From: an uncultured Bacilli bacterium
GTDB lineage: Bacteria; Bacillota_I; Bacilli_A; RF39; UBA660
Direction of reading: 5' to 3'
NCBI GenBank assembly: GCA_934149465.1
Contig: CAKPEZ010000001.1
Coordinates: 152,381-216,380, forward strand
DNA: 64,000 nt
Shown: positions 34,361 through 42,081 of the stretch, in pieces
Numbering within the stretch: position 1 is the stretch's first letter
How the letters are laid out: every line of letters starts with the position of its first letter
Made by a program: the position numbers and the translations under genes
The notes under the pieces: generated by a model
What the model was told of the DNA's origin: nothing
Databases searched by the model: none
Seen by the model: the letters and a program-made list of their open reading frames with translations, nothing else

Positions 34361-34434
34361 TTTTATTAAAAAAGAAAGTACTTTTATATATTTTTATTAA
34401 AAAAGAAAGTACTTTTATATATTTTTATTAAAAA
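34361..34434. repeat. 31-bp tandem repeat, about 2.4 copies
   Basis: A unit containing TTAAAAAAGAAAGTACTTTT recurs with an exact 31-bp period (GAAAGTAC at 34374 and 34405). A third partial copy ends at the neighbouring terminator. It lies directly upstream of the surface-protein operon. Confidence 0.75.
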
Positions 34435-34435
34435 A

Positions 34436-34457
34436 ATCACTCAAAAACCCGAGTGAT
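34436..34457 (-). terminator. terminator of the HipA-like gene
   Basis: Stem ATCACTC/GAGTGAT with an 8-nt loop and a run of seven Ts on the minus strand just after the stop codon. Confidence 0.82.
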
Positions 34458-34467
34458 ATTATATATA

Positions 34468-35655
34468 TTATTTTTCTATTATATCTTTTAATTTATTAAC
34501 TTGTCTATTCAAAATAACACATAGTCTATTTATTCTAGTATCAGAAAATTTTGTTAAATATTGATATTTATGTAATAAGTTATCAAACCATTCAGTAATT
34601 CCATCTAATTTTTGAATATCAATTCTTTTAATATTCTTTACTATTTTGATTATATCATCAAAAGGCATAACTTCATAAAACAAACGTCCTTCACCAGAAA
34701 TATGTAGTTCTTCTTCATCATAATACTCTATGTTAAGACTTTGCCCATTATCAAATATAGGCGCTATACTAAGCCACTTCAAAGTATTTACATCTCTTAT
34801 AATTCCGAAGTTATTCAAATGTCTATCTTCATTCATTATTAAATAATCTAATATAAACATATTTTCTAGCTGAATTCTAGCATCACTAATACCTTTATTT
34901 TCTAGTATTTCTATATATTCTTCATAGTCTTTAATATTACCATATCTATTCATATTATTTTCTATTTGATAACAAGTAATAAGCTCTGTATCTTTATTTA
35001 TAAAACAAGGACATTTTGATAAGACCATATCTTTATAAATAGTTAGAGTATATTCTACATGATTAAAACCAAGTCTATTACATATTTCACTTGCTAAAGC
35101 CTCATTAAAAGGTTGCAATAATTCATTTCTATATCCGCCTTTTAATAAATATCTAGTTTCATTTTCTATAATCCAAGCTTTCTTTAGCATTCCACCAGTA
35201 GTATTATTAGGCGTCTTTAATGCTTCTTTTGTTACTATAGTATTACTATTTTTAGAAAGAGAAGCTTCTAAAAATTCACTATAATCAAAATCATTATCAA
35301 AAAAGTTAATATTATCATAAATAATATCTATATCATATGGTTTTATCCAATATTGATCTGATAATGATAATCCAAACGCTTTATCTAATAATTCACTAGG
35401 AGCACTTATATCTAATCTATGTAAAAGGAAATCTAATTTATCACGCCATGCTGGAATACCACGTCCTTTAAACCATTCAGATAAATTAGTTCTAAAAGAA
35501 GTATCATTAATATTATCTTTATTATAAATTTTTTCTAAAATATATGGCGCATAATTAATATTATAAACTTCATATATATAAGTAAATACCCCTGTTCCAG
35601 AATCATACTCAGCAGATAATACTTTAGTATTTTTATTCATAAGAATACATTTCAC
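34468..35655 (-). CDS. HipA-like Ser/Thr kinase domain protein
   Basis: This 395-residue protein's second half has the HipA_C catalytic features: a nucleotide/Lys-containing strand (RYLLKGGY), LIMNEDRHLNNFGIIRD (the HxxN catalytic loop, about residues 272-289) and the metal-binding IAPIFDNGQSL (about 300-310). The first ~150 residues are unlike HipA's N-terminus. HipA toxins phosphorylate proteins such as GltX to cause dormancy; relatives without that N-terminus have unknown targets. No HipB-like DNA-binding antitoxin gene is adjacent. It is isolated by terminators on both sides. A GTG start with GGAG 11 nt upstream is likely; an ATG 15 nt further in is an alternative. Confidence 0.8.
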   Translation of the reverse strand: MKCILMNKNTKVLSAEYDSGTGVFTYIYEVYNINYAPYILEKIYNKDNINDTSFRTNLSEWFKGRGIPAWRDKLDFLLHRLDISAPSELLDKAFGLSLSDQYWIKPYDIDIIYDNINFFDNDFDYSEFLEASLSKNSNTIVTKEALKTPNNTTGGMLKKAWIIENETRYLLKGGYRNELLQPFNEALASEICNRLGFNHVEYTLTIYKDMVLSKCPCFINKDTELITCYQIENNMNRYGNIKDYEEYIEILENKGISDARIQLENMFILDYLIMNEDRHLNNFGIIRDVNTLKWLSIAPIFDNGQSLNIEYYDEEELHISGEGRLFYEVMPFDDIIKIVKNIKRIDIQKLDGITEWFDNLLHKYQYLTKFSDTRINRLCVILNRQVNKLKDIIEK

Positions 35656-35740
35656 TTAGGAATCATCTCCTTTGTTATATATTGTACCATGGATACTTTA
35701 AGATGTAAATTGATGAAAAAAAACTCAATAAAGTTATATA

Positions 35741-35797
35741 AAAACCGAGGGAAAAACTAAATACATATTCACATATGTTTAGTAATTCCTCGGTTTT
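35741..35797. terminator. long terminator hairpin after the ATPase/TOPRIM-like pair
   Basis: A 10-bp outer stem (AAAACCGAGG / CCTCGGTTTT) encloses a second helix (35756-35768 with 35773-35783). A/T-rich flanks could allow it to work on both strands. Confidence 0.75.
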
Positions 35798-35837
35798 ATA
35801 GTATTAATTACAGTCTAAACTCTTTATTTACAGTTTA

Positions 35838-36377
35838 CTATTTCAATATATCTGCTAAGTACAATTCATCTTTGTCATGATTACGTTTATATGTTTTATA
35901 TTTTTTAATATTATCAATTAGATTTTTAACATTAACTCCACCATAATATGCTGCTAAAAATTCTGATGATTGATCATATTTCTTACCATTATATCTAATA
36001 TTTTTCTTTGCAAATGTCTTTGGTGATTGAGAACTTTTTACTTTTTCATATTCTTTTTCTAAGCCCTCATTTAATATTAAAAGCATTTCTAATTCTGGTT
36101 TTGTACAATACTTATATATTTCCTTATTTGATACAATATCTTTCAAATCTTTAGGAATAGATAGTTTATCATTTTGTTTATCGCCTACTCTGTAAACTTT
36201 TACTAGTAAGCCATAGTGCTTTAATTCAGATTTAATTGTTGGATTACTTAATTGCCTAATTGGATATGGCCTACGGCCGATCAAATCATCTCTAGAAAAA
36301 CAAAGAGCATCAGCATCTAATAAATAATTTAATAATACTTCTTCGTTTTGTCCTTCACACATTAATAATATTCTCAC
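35838..36377 (-). CDS. TOPRIM/RloB-like partner of the AAA ATPase
   Basis: This 179-residue protein opens with a strand followed by MCEGQNEE, the EG-x-x-E motif typical of TOPRIM-like and RloB/AbiLii proteins. A short acidic stretch (LLDAD) follows, then KPELEMLLILNEG with a basic C-terminal region. Such small proteins occur directly after an AAA_15 ATPase in AbiL- and RloAB-type modules, and here the gene starts immediately after the ATPase stop. Nuclease activity is inferred, not shown. The assignment to RloB/DUF4276-like groups rests on the N-terminal motif and gene order only. Confidence 0.6.
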   Translation of the reverse strand: MRILLMCEGQNEEVLLNYLLDADALCFSRDDLIGRRPYPIRQLSNPTIKSELKHYGLLVKVYRVGDKQNDKLSIPKDLKDIVSNKEIYKYCTKPELEMLLILNEGLEKEYEKVKSSQSPKTFAKKNIRYNGKKYDQSSEFLAAYYGGVNVKNLIDNIKKYKTYKRNHDKDELYLADILK

Positions 36378-37514
36378 TTACATTAATTCCTTTTTAAAAT
36401 TCATTAATGCATCATAACTTACATTTGTCCTAAATTCATTACTATAAAATTTGTTACTCTTAGACAATTCTGATCTGAATTTATAATTTGTATGCATATT
36501 TTCTAATTTTATTGCATCATCATATTTACTTATATATATGTTATCGCTTCTACTAAATAGATCAAGTATTTCGCAATAATGAGTAGTAAATATTAAAGTT
36601 GCATTCTTTTTATTTACTGATTTATCTTTATAAAGATTAACTAAATTTTCAACTAAGGTTTTATGGAAGTGGTTTTCTATTTCATCAATTATTAAATCTG
36701 ATCCTGTTCTTAATGAATATACTACAAATGTAAATAATCCAAATCCCTTTGTTGTCCCACTTGATAATATTTCATATAATTCAGAATTTGATACTTCTTT
36801 AGTAGTTCCATTTGTATAGATAATCCTATACTTATTTTCATTTATCATCTCTATATTATCTAAATGTTCATCAAACATTTTCAATAATGAGGTAATAACT
36901 TTTAAATTATTATCTAAAAGTTTATATACATTGAACGCTTGAGCATAATCTCTATAAATATAATCATCACTTGAACAATATATTCCTCTTAATGATATAT
37001 CTTTCAATAACGAATATATCATCGAAGTATCTTCTGGTAGTTTTACTTCTTCTTTTACTTCTTCAAATTTCTCATAATTAAATAATTCTCTTATATGTGC
37101 TTTCTTATATTCTCTCTTGTATAATTTTTCATTTTTAAAGAAAACAGAAGTATTATCAACTGAATTTACATTTTTATATAGATCTGTTAAATATCTATAA
37201 ATTACTCCTTCATGATAAAAGGTAATATCTAACTTCAACGTTTTATCAATAAACTTGAAAATATTCTTTGAAGTGTTAATTCTATAATTAGAGAAAATAT
37301 CATATATTATTGATAATAATTCTACTACTGTAGTTTTACCAGATGCATTCTTACCTATTATACCTATTGTACTAAACACATATAAATCATCTGCTATTTC
37401 CTGTAATTCAAATTCTTTATCAACTATAGTTTTATTTCCAGTTGGTACAAAAGATATTGTAAAATTTTTTTCACACAACTTAAAATTATTGGCAACAACT
37501 CTTAATAGTTTCAT
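36378..37514 (-). CDS. AAA_15/OLD-like ATPase of a putative two-gene defence module
   Basis: This 378-residue ABC/SMC-like ATPase has a Walker A GIIGKNASGKTT (about residue 53), an ABC-signature-like LSSGTTKGFGLF (about 252), Walker B DLIIDEIENHFHK (about 277) and a switch His in TTHY (about 312). It lacks a fused TOPRIM domain, but the adjacent gene provides a TOPRIM-like product. This resembles AbiLi/RloA-type ATPases of abortive infection systems. The two genes abut (36377/36378) and are followed by a long terminator. The target signal is unknown. Confidence 0.82.
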   Translation of the reverse strand: MKLLRVVANNFKLCEKNFTISFVPTGNKTIVDKEFELQEIADDLYVFSTIGIIGKNASGKTTVVELLSIIYDIFSNYRINTSKNIFKFIDKTLKLDITFYHEGVIYRYLTDLYKNVNSVDNTSVFFKNEKLYKREYKKAHIRELFNYEKFEEVKEEVKLPEDTSMIYSLLKDISLRGIYCSSDDYIYRDYAQAFNVYKLLDNNLKVITSLLKMFDEHLDNIEMINENKYRIIYTNGTTKEVSNSELYEILSSGTTKGFGLFTFVVYSLRTGSDLIIDEIENHFHKTLVENLVNLYKDKSVNKKNATLIFTTHYCEILDLFSRSDNIYISKYDDAIKLENMHTNYKFRSELSKSNKFYSNEFRTNVSYDALMNFKKELM

Positions 37515-37709
37515 TTTTTATCCTCCTTATTCTAAACTTATTATATCATATATTTTTACAAAAAAACATTTTTTTTGGTTTTTTTGTAATTTCAACATAT
37601 ATAATACCTTATTTTTTTCAAAAAATCAAGTATTTCTTTAATATTATATGCAAGATCGTATGCATGATACATTTTAGACTTCATAGATAACTTTATACCC
37701 TAATAAAAA

Positions 37710-37734
37710 ATGCGATTCTACTCTTGAATCGCAT
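37710..37734 (-). terminator. terminator 3' of the structured intergenic RNA
   Basis: A 9-bp perfect stem (ATGCGATTC / GAATCGCAT) with a 7-nt loop is followed on the minus strand by TTTTTT. It has no protein gene immediately upstream on its strand until yihY, about 150 bp away. Confidence 0.85.
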
Positions 37735-37737
37735 AAG

Positions 37738-37884
37738 CTTAAGTTAAGCCCCAAATAAAAGGAGATTAATAGTATTACTTTAATTTTTGATTATCGTTAG
37801 TTCATCAAAAACTAGATTGATAACACTGTAATCTGTGATATCATGTAGAATACATCTTAACGTAATACTATTTTGATGTATTCT
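37738..37884 (-). ncRNA. candidate structured RNA between yihY and the ATPase gene
   Basis: The 368-bp gap 37515-37882 has no protein frame that I can support. The part before the terminator has four nested or competing helices: 37768-37778 with 37862-37872 (11 bp), 37784-37791 with 37804-37811 (8 bp), 37819-37826 with 37835-37842, and 37847-37856 with 37875-37884 (10 bp). The last helix overlaps the yihY stop codon, and its loop is the partner of the 11-bp helix, so a pseudoknot or a switch is possible. A terminator ends the unit. It may be a yihY 3'UTR-derived RNA. Confidence 0.3.
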
Positions 37885-38719
37885 AATTCTTAGTATGATC
37901 TTTTTTTAATAAATTATGATATCTATTTGCATTAATTGCCATTCCAAGTACAAATACATACGCAAGTAAATACATCCACATCATTAGAATAATAATACTA
38001 GACAAATTACCATATAAAATATCATATCTTGCAAAATATTTTAAATAATACGTAAATATACTAGTTACAATAATCCATAAAATAGTAGTAAAAAAAGCTC
38101 CTATTGAGGTATTTTCACTTTTTATCTTTTCGCTAGGTGAAATAGTATAAATAAGTTTAATATTAAAATATACTATTAAGAAAGATAATGGCCATTTTAC
38201 TAAGTTAAATACAAATATTACTTCATTCATAATATAAGATAAAAAGTTATTACTTTTCATAAATTCTAATATTTGATTACCAAAGATTGGTACTAATAAA
38301 AGAAAAACAAATAACGCTACTATTATTAATAAGAGAATAAATGATTTTATTCTTTTATTAATTTCATTAGATTTTTTTACATCATATAAAACATCAGATA
38401 CACTTGTAATAGCATACATTCCATTAGCAGCAATTACAAGAGCAACTAAGTTAAAAAATCCAACGCTACCATCAAATCCTTTACCAGAGATAAAACTAGT
38501 TAAGATATTACTAACATCACTAGGAGTAAATCTTTCTATTAAGCTAATCAAAGAATCTACTGATATATTAAATATTGATAATATTAGTAAGATAATCGTA
38601 ATAAGAGGAATCAAAGATAAAACAAAAAAGAAAGCCAGATTACCTGGTAAAGTACTCATATATGGCTTTCTTATTAATTCATAAATATCTAAAACATACC
38701 CTTTTATTCTTTTTAACAT
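37883..38719 (-). CDS. YihY/BrkB family membrane protein
   Basis: This 278-residue polytopic protein has about six membrane helices. The family patterns are GNLAFFFVLSLIPLITIIL near the start, VALVIAANGMYAITSVSDVLYDVKK divided over a helix and loop, and a C-terminal ILMMWMYLLAYVFVLGMAINA. Once misannotated as ribonuclease BN, the family has no proven function. AGGTGA precedes the ATG. It follows the sensor gene by 10 bp and is probably in the same transcript. Confidence 0.88.
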   Translation of the reverse strand: MLKRIKGYVLDIYELIRKPYMSTLPGNLAFFFVLSLIPLITIILLILSIFNISVDSLISLIERFTPSDVSNILTSFISGKGFDGSVGFFNLVALVIAANGMYAITSVSDVLYDVKKSNEINKRIKSFILLLIIVALFVFLLLVPIFGNQILEFMKSNNFLSYIMNEVIFVFNLVKWPLSFLIVYFNIKLIYTISPSEKIKSENTSIGAFFTTILWIIVTSIFTYYLKYFARYDILYGNLSSIIILMMWMYLLAYVFVLGMAINANRYHNLLKKDHTKN

Positions 38720-38729
38720 GTATTTTCAC

Positions 38730-40778
38730 CTATTCTTCATGTTGCTTTTCTTTTAAAGATCTCATCTCTAAAGCAGCTTCATTAATTGCATCATCAATAG
38801 TCTTTATATCATCATAAATCATACTATACCCAATAGCAGATCCAAATCCATGAGGTAAATCCTTTAATTCTTTATATATCTTTCTAGTATATGCTACTAC
38901 TTGTTTCTCATCATATCCAACCATATATATAAGAAATTCATTACCATCTGTTCTAATAATATCACTATTTTCAAGCTGATTTACTATTAATATAGAAGCA
39001 GCTCTCTTAATAACTTCATCTCCTTCTTCATGTCCAAAGTTATCATTTATATATTTAATATTATTTAAATCTATTAAAATAATAGTTTGTGGATAAATAA
39101 CATTATCATCCCACTTACTAATATTATAATTTAAGTAATTTCTATTTTTTAAAGAAGTAAGCATATCAATAAACTTCATCTTTTCTTCTTTCTTAATACT
39201 CTTTTCTTGTCTTTTCTTCTTAGATAAAATAACACTTCCAAATACTAAGACAAATAATACTACTAAAACAATAAAAATATACTTAAGTGCTCTATATAAA
39301 CCACCAGGAGTATTAATATTAAAATCATTATTATAATTATACTTAATTGAATTATAATTTACAGTAGAAACATAATAAGAAAATAACTTACTAAATGTAT
39401 TATTTTGATTAACATCTCTAATTACAAAAGTATAATCTTTATCTATAGAACCAGTATAAAGCAAATGATAATCTCCAAGCTTTTTAGCTAAGTAATAATC
39501 ATAATTACCCTTATCTATTACGATAATCTTATCATGACTTATACTTCTAAGAAGCTCTTCTATATTATTATAATCAATAGTATTTACATTATTCTCTTTC
39601 AAATAATCATATAACAAAGTATTTTTTACCGTTAAAACAGTCTTTCCTTTTAATGACTTAACTGAATTAACAAGAATATCTTCATTGCCTAAAACAACAT
39701 ATTCTTCCTTCATAACAGGAAGTGTATAATTAAGATCAACTTTCAAATTATCTAAGTTAAAATAACCAAATGCTACATCAACTTCTCCATTTGATAAATC
39801 TTTCTTTAAAGATTCTACTGAATCATACTTAGCAAAAGAAAAATCAACATCAACTAAAGAAGAAAACTCTTTTAAATAATTAGACAAACTACCTATATAA
39901 ACACTACTAGATACATTCTCATAAGGCATATTAGAAACAAGTCCATATACATAAGTATGACTATTATAAGAAGCTTGTTCTTGCTCAGATATTTTATTTA
40001 AACTAAAGAATAACTTAGTAAAATTAGTCTTATAACTATCATAATAATATTCTTTCATAAAATATTTATAATATTTATTTAAAATACCATATAAAGATTT
40101 ATCATTAACAGTTAAAACGTATTTCTTCTTCATATCACTAATATGATAAACAATATTAACATTATCTTTTCCTAAGATATTATTTAAATATAAATTCTTA
40201 GGAACAGCAAAATAATCAATTCCATTTAATTCATAAGCTTCAAGCATACTATCTAAATCATTATATGGAAGATAAGCTACACTAGTAGATCCATATAAAT
40301 AAGTACTAACACTTTCCATATCGTTAGATAATACTCCAATAGTAATTCCATTAATACTTTCATTACTATCAAAGATCATATTCTTCTTACCAATAATAAC
40401 ATACTCATCTTCATACATTAAGATATCATTATTACCAAGTTCATCATCATAATTTAAAACCTTAAAGCCAACATCTTTATATTCAGGATTAGTCCCAATA
40501 AAATAAGATATCTTATTAAACTTAATCCCATAATCTTTAGTAAAATCATCAAGAAAAGCAAACGCTATTCCTTCACCATTACTTCCATATATAGGAACAT
40601 CATTATATATAGATACATCAATAACTTTATCTACATTACTCTTAATATAATTCTTTTCTAATATAGAATAAGAAGTATCATCTTTACTATAATTTAAAAT
40701 AAAAATTAAAACAGACACTAACAAAACAACCCCAATAAAACTTAATACTATAATTTTATTAGCCTTTTTATTTTTCAT
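38730..40778 (-). CDS. membrane sensor with two SBP-like domains and a degenerate GGDEF domain
   Basis: This 682-residue protein has an N-terminal membrane segment, then two periplasmic-binding-protein-like (SBP_bac_3) regions (about 45-250 and 280-480). A second membrane helix (about 497-517) and a cytoplasmic GGDEF-type domain follow. The Mg/GTP part LIDLNNIKYINDNFGHEEGDEVI is conserved, but the signature loop reads RTDGNEF in place of RxGGDEF, so diguanylate cyclase activity is doubtful. It may be an effector or sensor without catalysis. It lies between the pilus genes and yihY, so a pilus-control role is conceivable. Confidence 0.85.
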   Translation of the reverse strand: MKNKKANKIIVLSFIGVVLLVSVLIFILNYSKDDTSYSILEKNYIKSNVDKVIDVSIYNDVPIYGSNGEGIAFAFLDDFTKDYGIKFNKISYFIGTNPEYKDVGFKVLNYDDELGNNDILMYEDEYVIIGKKNMIFDSNESINGITIGVLSNDMESVSTYLYGSTSVAYLPYNDLDSMLEAYELNGIDYFAVPKNLYLNNILGKDNVNIVYHISDMKKKYVLTVNDKSLYGILNKYYKYFMKEYYYDSYKTNFTKLFFSLNKISEQEQASYNSHTYVYGLVSNMPYENVSSSVYIGSLSNYLKEFSSLVDVDFSFAKYDSVESLKKDLSNGEVDVAFGYFNLDNLKVDLNYTLPVMKEEYVVLGNEDILVNSVKSLKGKTVLTVKNTLLYDYLKENNVNTIDYNNIEELLRSISHDKIIVIDKGNYDYYLAKKLGDYHLLYTGSIDKDYTFVIRDVNQNNTFSKLFSYYVSTVNYNSIKYNYNNDFNINTPGGLYRALKYIFIVLVVLFVLVFGSVILSKKKRQEKSIKKEEKMKFIDMLTSLKNRNYLNYNISKWDDNVIYPQTIILIDLNNIKYINDNFGHEEGDEVIKRAASILIVNQLENSDIIRTDGNEFLIYMVGYDEKQVVAYTRKIYKELKDLPHGFGSAIGYSMIYDDIKTIDDAINEAALEMRSLKEKQHEE

Positions 40779-40790
40779 ATATAATTCCTC

Positions 40791-41252
40791 CTACTCCTTA
40801 ATCCAAGAAACTACATCACTCTTAGCACTTTTACTTCCCATAATAGGAAACTTACTATCTTCACTCTCATTAGCACTTTCTGTTAAATAAAACTGAACAT
40901 CATAATATCCTAGTTCATCACTACTAAACTTTTCTAATGCTTTTAAAGAAAGAGCTTTAGCATCATTAACACTTACACCATCATTAACATCAATAATAAT
41001 ATTAATAATTCTTCCTTTAATATCAATAGATACTGAGTTTACAATATCATTTTCTTTTAAAGTATTAATAACATCACTTTGTTTATCATCATTAATAGGA
41101 TAATTCTCTATACCATCAAGTCTATCCCCATAATTATCTTTCCCCGTAGTAAAGAATAAATCTTTTACTGCAAAAAACATAATTATCAAAAGTATTAATA
41201 AAGAAAAACCAATTAATAAGATATATTTATTTCTTTTAATAAAATCTTTCAT
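40791..41252 (-). CDS. single-span membrane protein of unknown function (pilus cluster)
   Basis: This 153-residue protein has a basic start (MKDFIKRNK), one membrane segment (about 11-30) and an extracytoplasmic domain with a strand-rich pattern (NSVSIDIKGRIINIIIDVN). The ATG at 41252 is preferred since GGAGG is 7 nt upstream; the ATG at 41264 forms part of that site. I see no family motif. It follows the prepilin peptidase gene and precedes the sensor, so it may be a pilus accessory. Confidence 0.65.
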   Translation of the reverse strand: MKDFIKRNKYILLIGFSLLILLIIMFFAVKDLFFTTGKDNYGDRLDGIENYPINDDKQSDVINTLKENDIVNSVSIDIKGRIINIIIDVNDGVSVNDAKALSLKALEKFSSDELGYYDVQFYLTESANESEDSKFPIMGSKSAKSDVVSWIKE

Positions 41253-41307
41253 AAATTCCTCCATCTACTTAATTATACAATAAATAACCTAAATTATCAA
41301 ACTTAAA

Positions 41308-42069
41308 TTACGCTATTAAGGATAACAAATTCTCAAAGCTAAATCCACTTATATATAAAATAAGAGCAGCTATACTAAGAAAAGGCCCAAAAGGTATCAT
41401 ATGATCTTTTCTACTAAGAAGCACATATATTGAAAAAGGAAATGCAATAAAAGTTGCTAAAAATATACTCATAACAGCTTCACTAAATCCTAAGACCATT
41501 CCAAATAACAGCATTAATTTAATATCTCCCCCACCTAAAGATTCTTTCTTAAAAAAATAATCTCCAACTATTTTCAAGAAAAGCATAAGTAAAAATGAAA
41601 ATAATCCAGAAAATAATACTGTAAAAGCAGTATCAAATCCTTTAAAAATAATATTAGTAATAAGTATTAAAATCATTGCTAAAAAAATAACTTCATCTAA
41701 AATAATCATATACTCAATATCACTTACAATTACAATAATTAAACTAGATACAAAGATAAGTGATATTATTAAATCAGGGGTAAACTTAAAAACATGATAA
41801 CATACAGCAAATAAAACCCCTGTAACAAGTTCAATTAAAAAACTACTAAAAGGTATTTTTTCTTTACAATAATGGCATCTTCCTTTCATAAAAAGATAAG
41901 AAAAAAGAGGAATTAAATCATACCATCTAAGCTTACTATGACAATAATCACAATGAGAAGAAGGATAAATTATTGATTCCCCCTTAGGAAGACGTGTTGC
42001 AACTACTCCATAAAAAGATCCCATTACAATTCCAAAGATAAAAAACACTATCAAAAAATATATTTCCAT
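41308..42069 (-). CDS. pilD: type IV prepilin peptidase (PilD/ComC)
   Basis: This A24 aspartic membrane protease removes the leader of type IV prepilins and can methylate the new N-terminus. It has the N-terminal zinc-binding cysteines (CDYC and CHYC, about residues 39-68) and the catalytic Asp in SDIEYMIILDEV (about 116). The second Asp is in GGGDIKLMLLFG (about 180). At 253 residues it is the full two-domain form. The prepilin at 15260-16945 is the obvious substrate. It starts 12 bp downstream of pilC. Confidence 0.95.
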   Translation of the reverse strand: MEIYFLIVFFIFGIVMGSFYGVVATRLPKGESIIYPSSHCDYCHSKLRWYDLIPLFSYLFMKGRCHYCKEKIPFSSFLIELVTGVLFAVCYHVFKFTPDLIISLIFVSSLIIVIVSDIEYMIILDEVIFLAMILILITNIIFKGFDTAFTVLFSGLFSFLLMLFLKIVGDYFFKKESLGGGDIKLMLLFGMVLGFSEAVMSIFLATFIAFPFSIYVLLSRKDHMIPFGPFLSIAALILYISGFSFENLLSLIA

Positions 42070-42081
42070 AAATCCCTCTTC

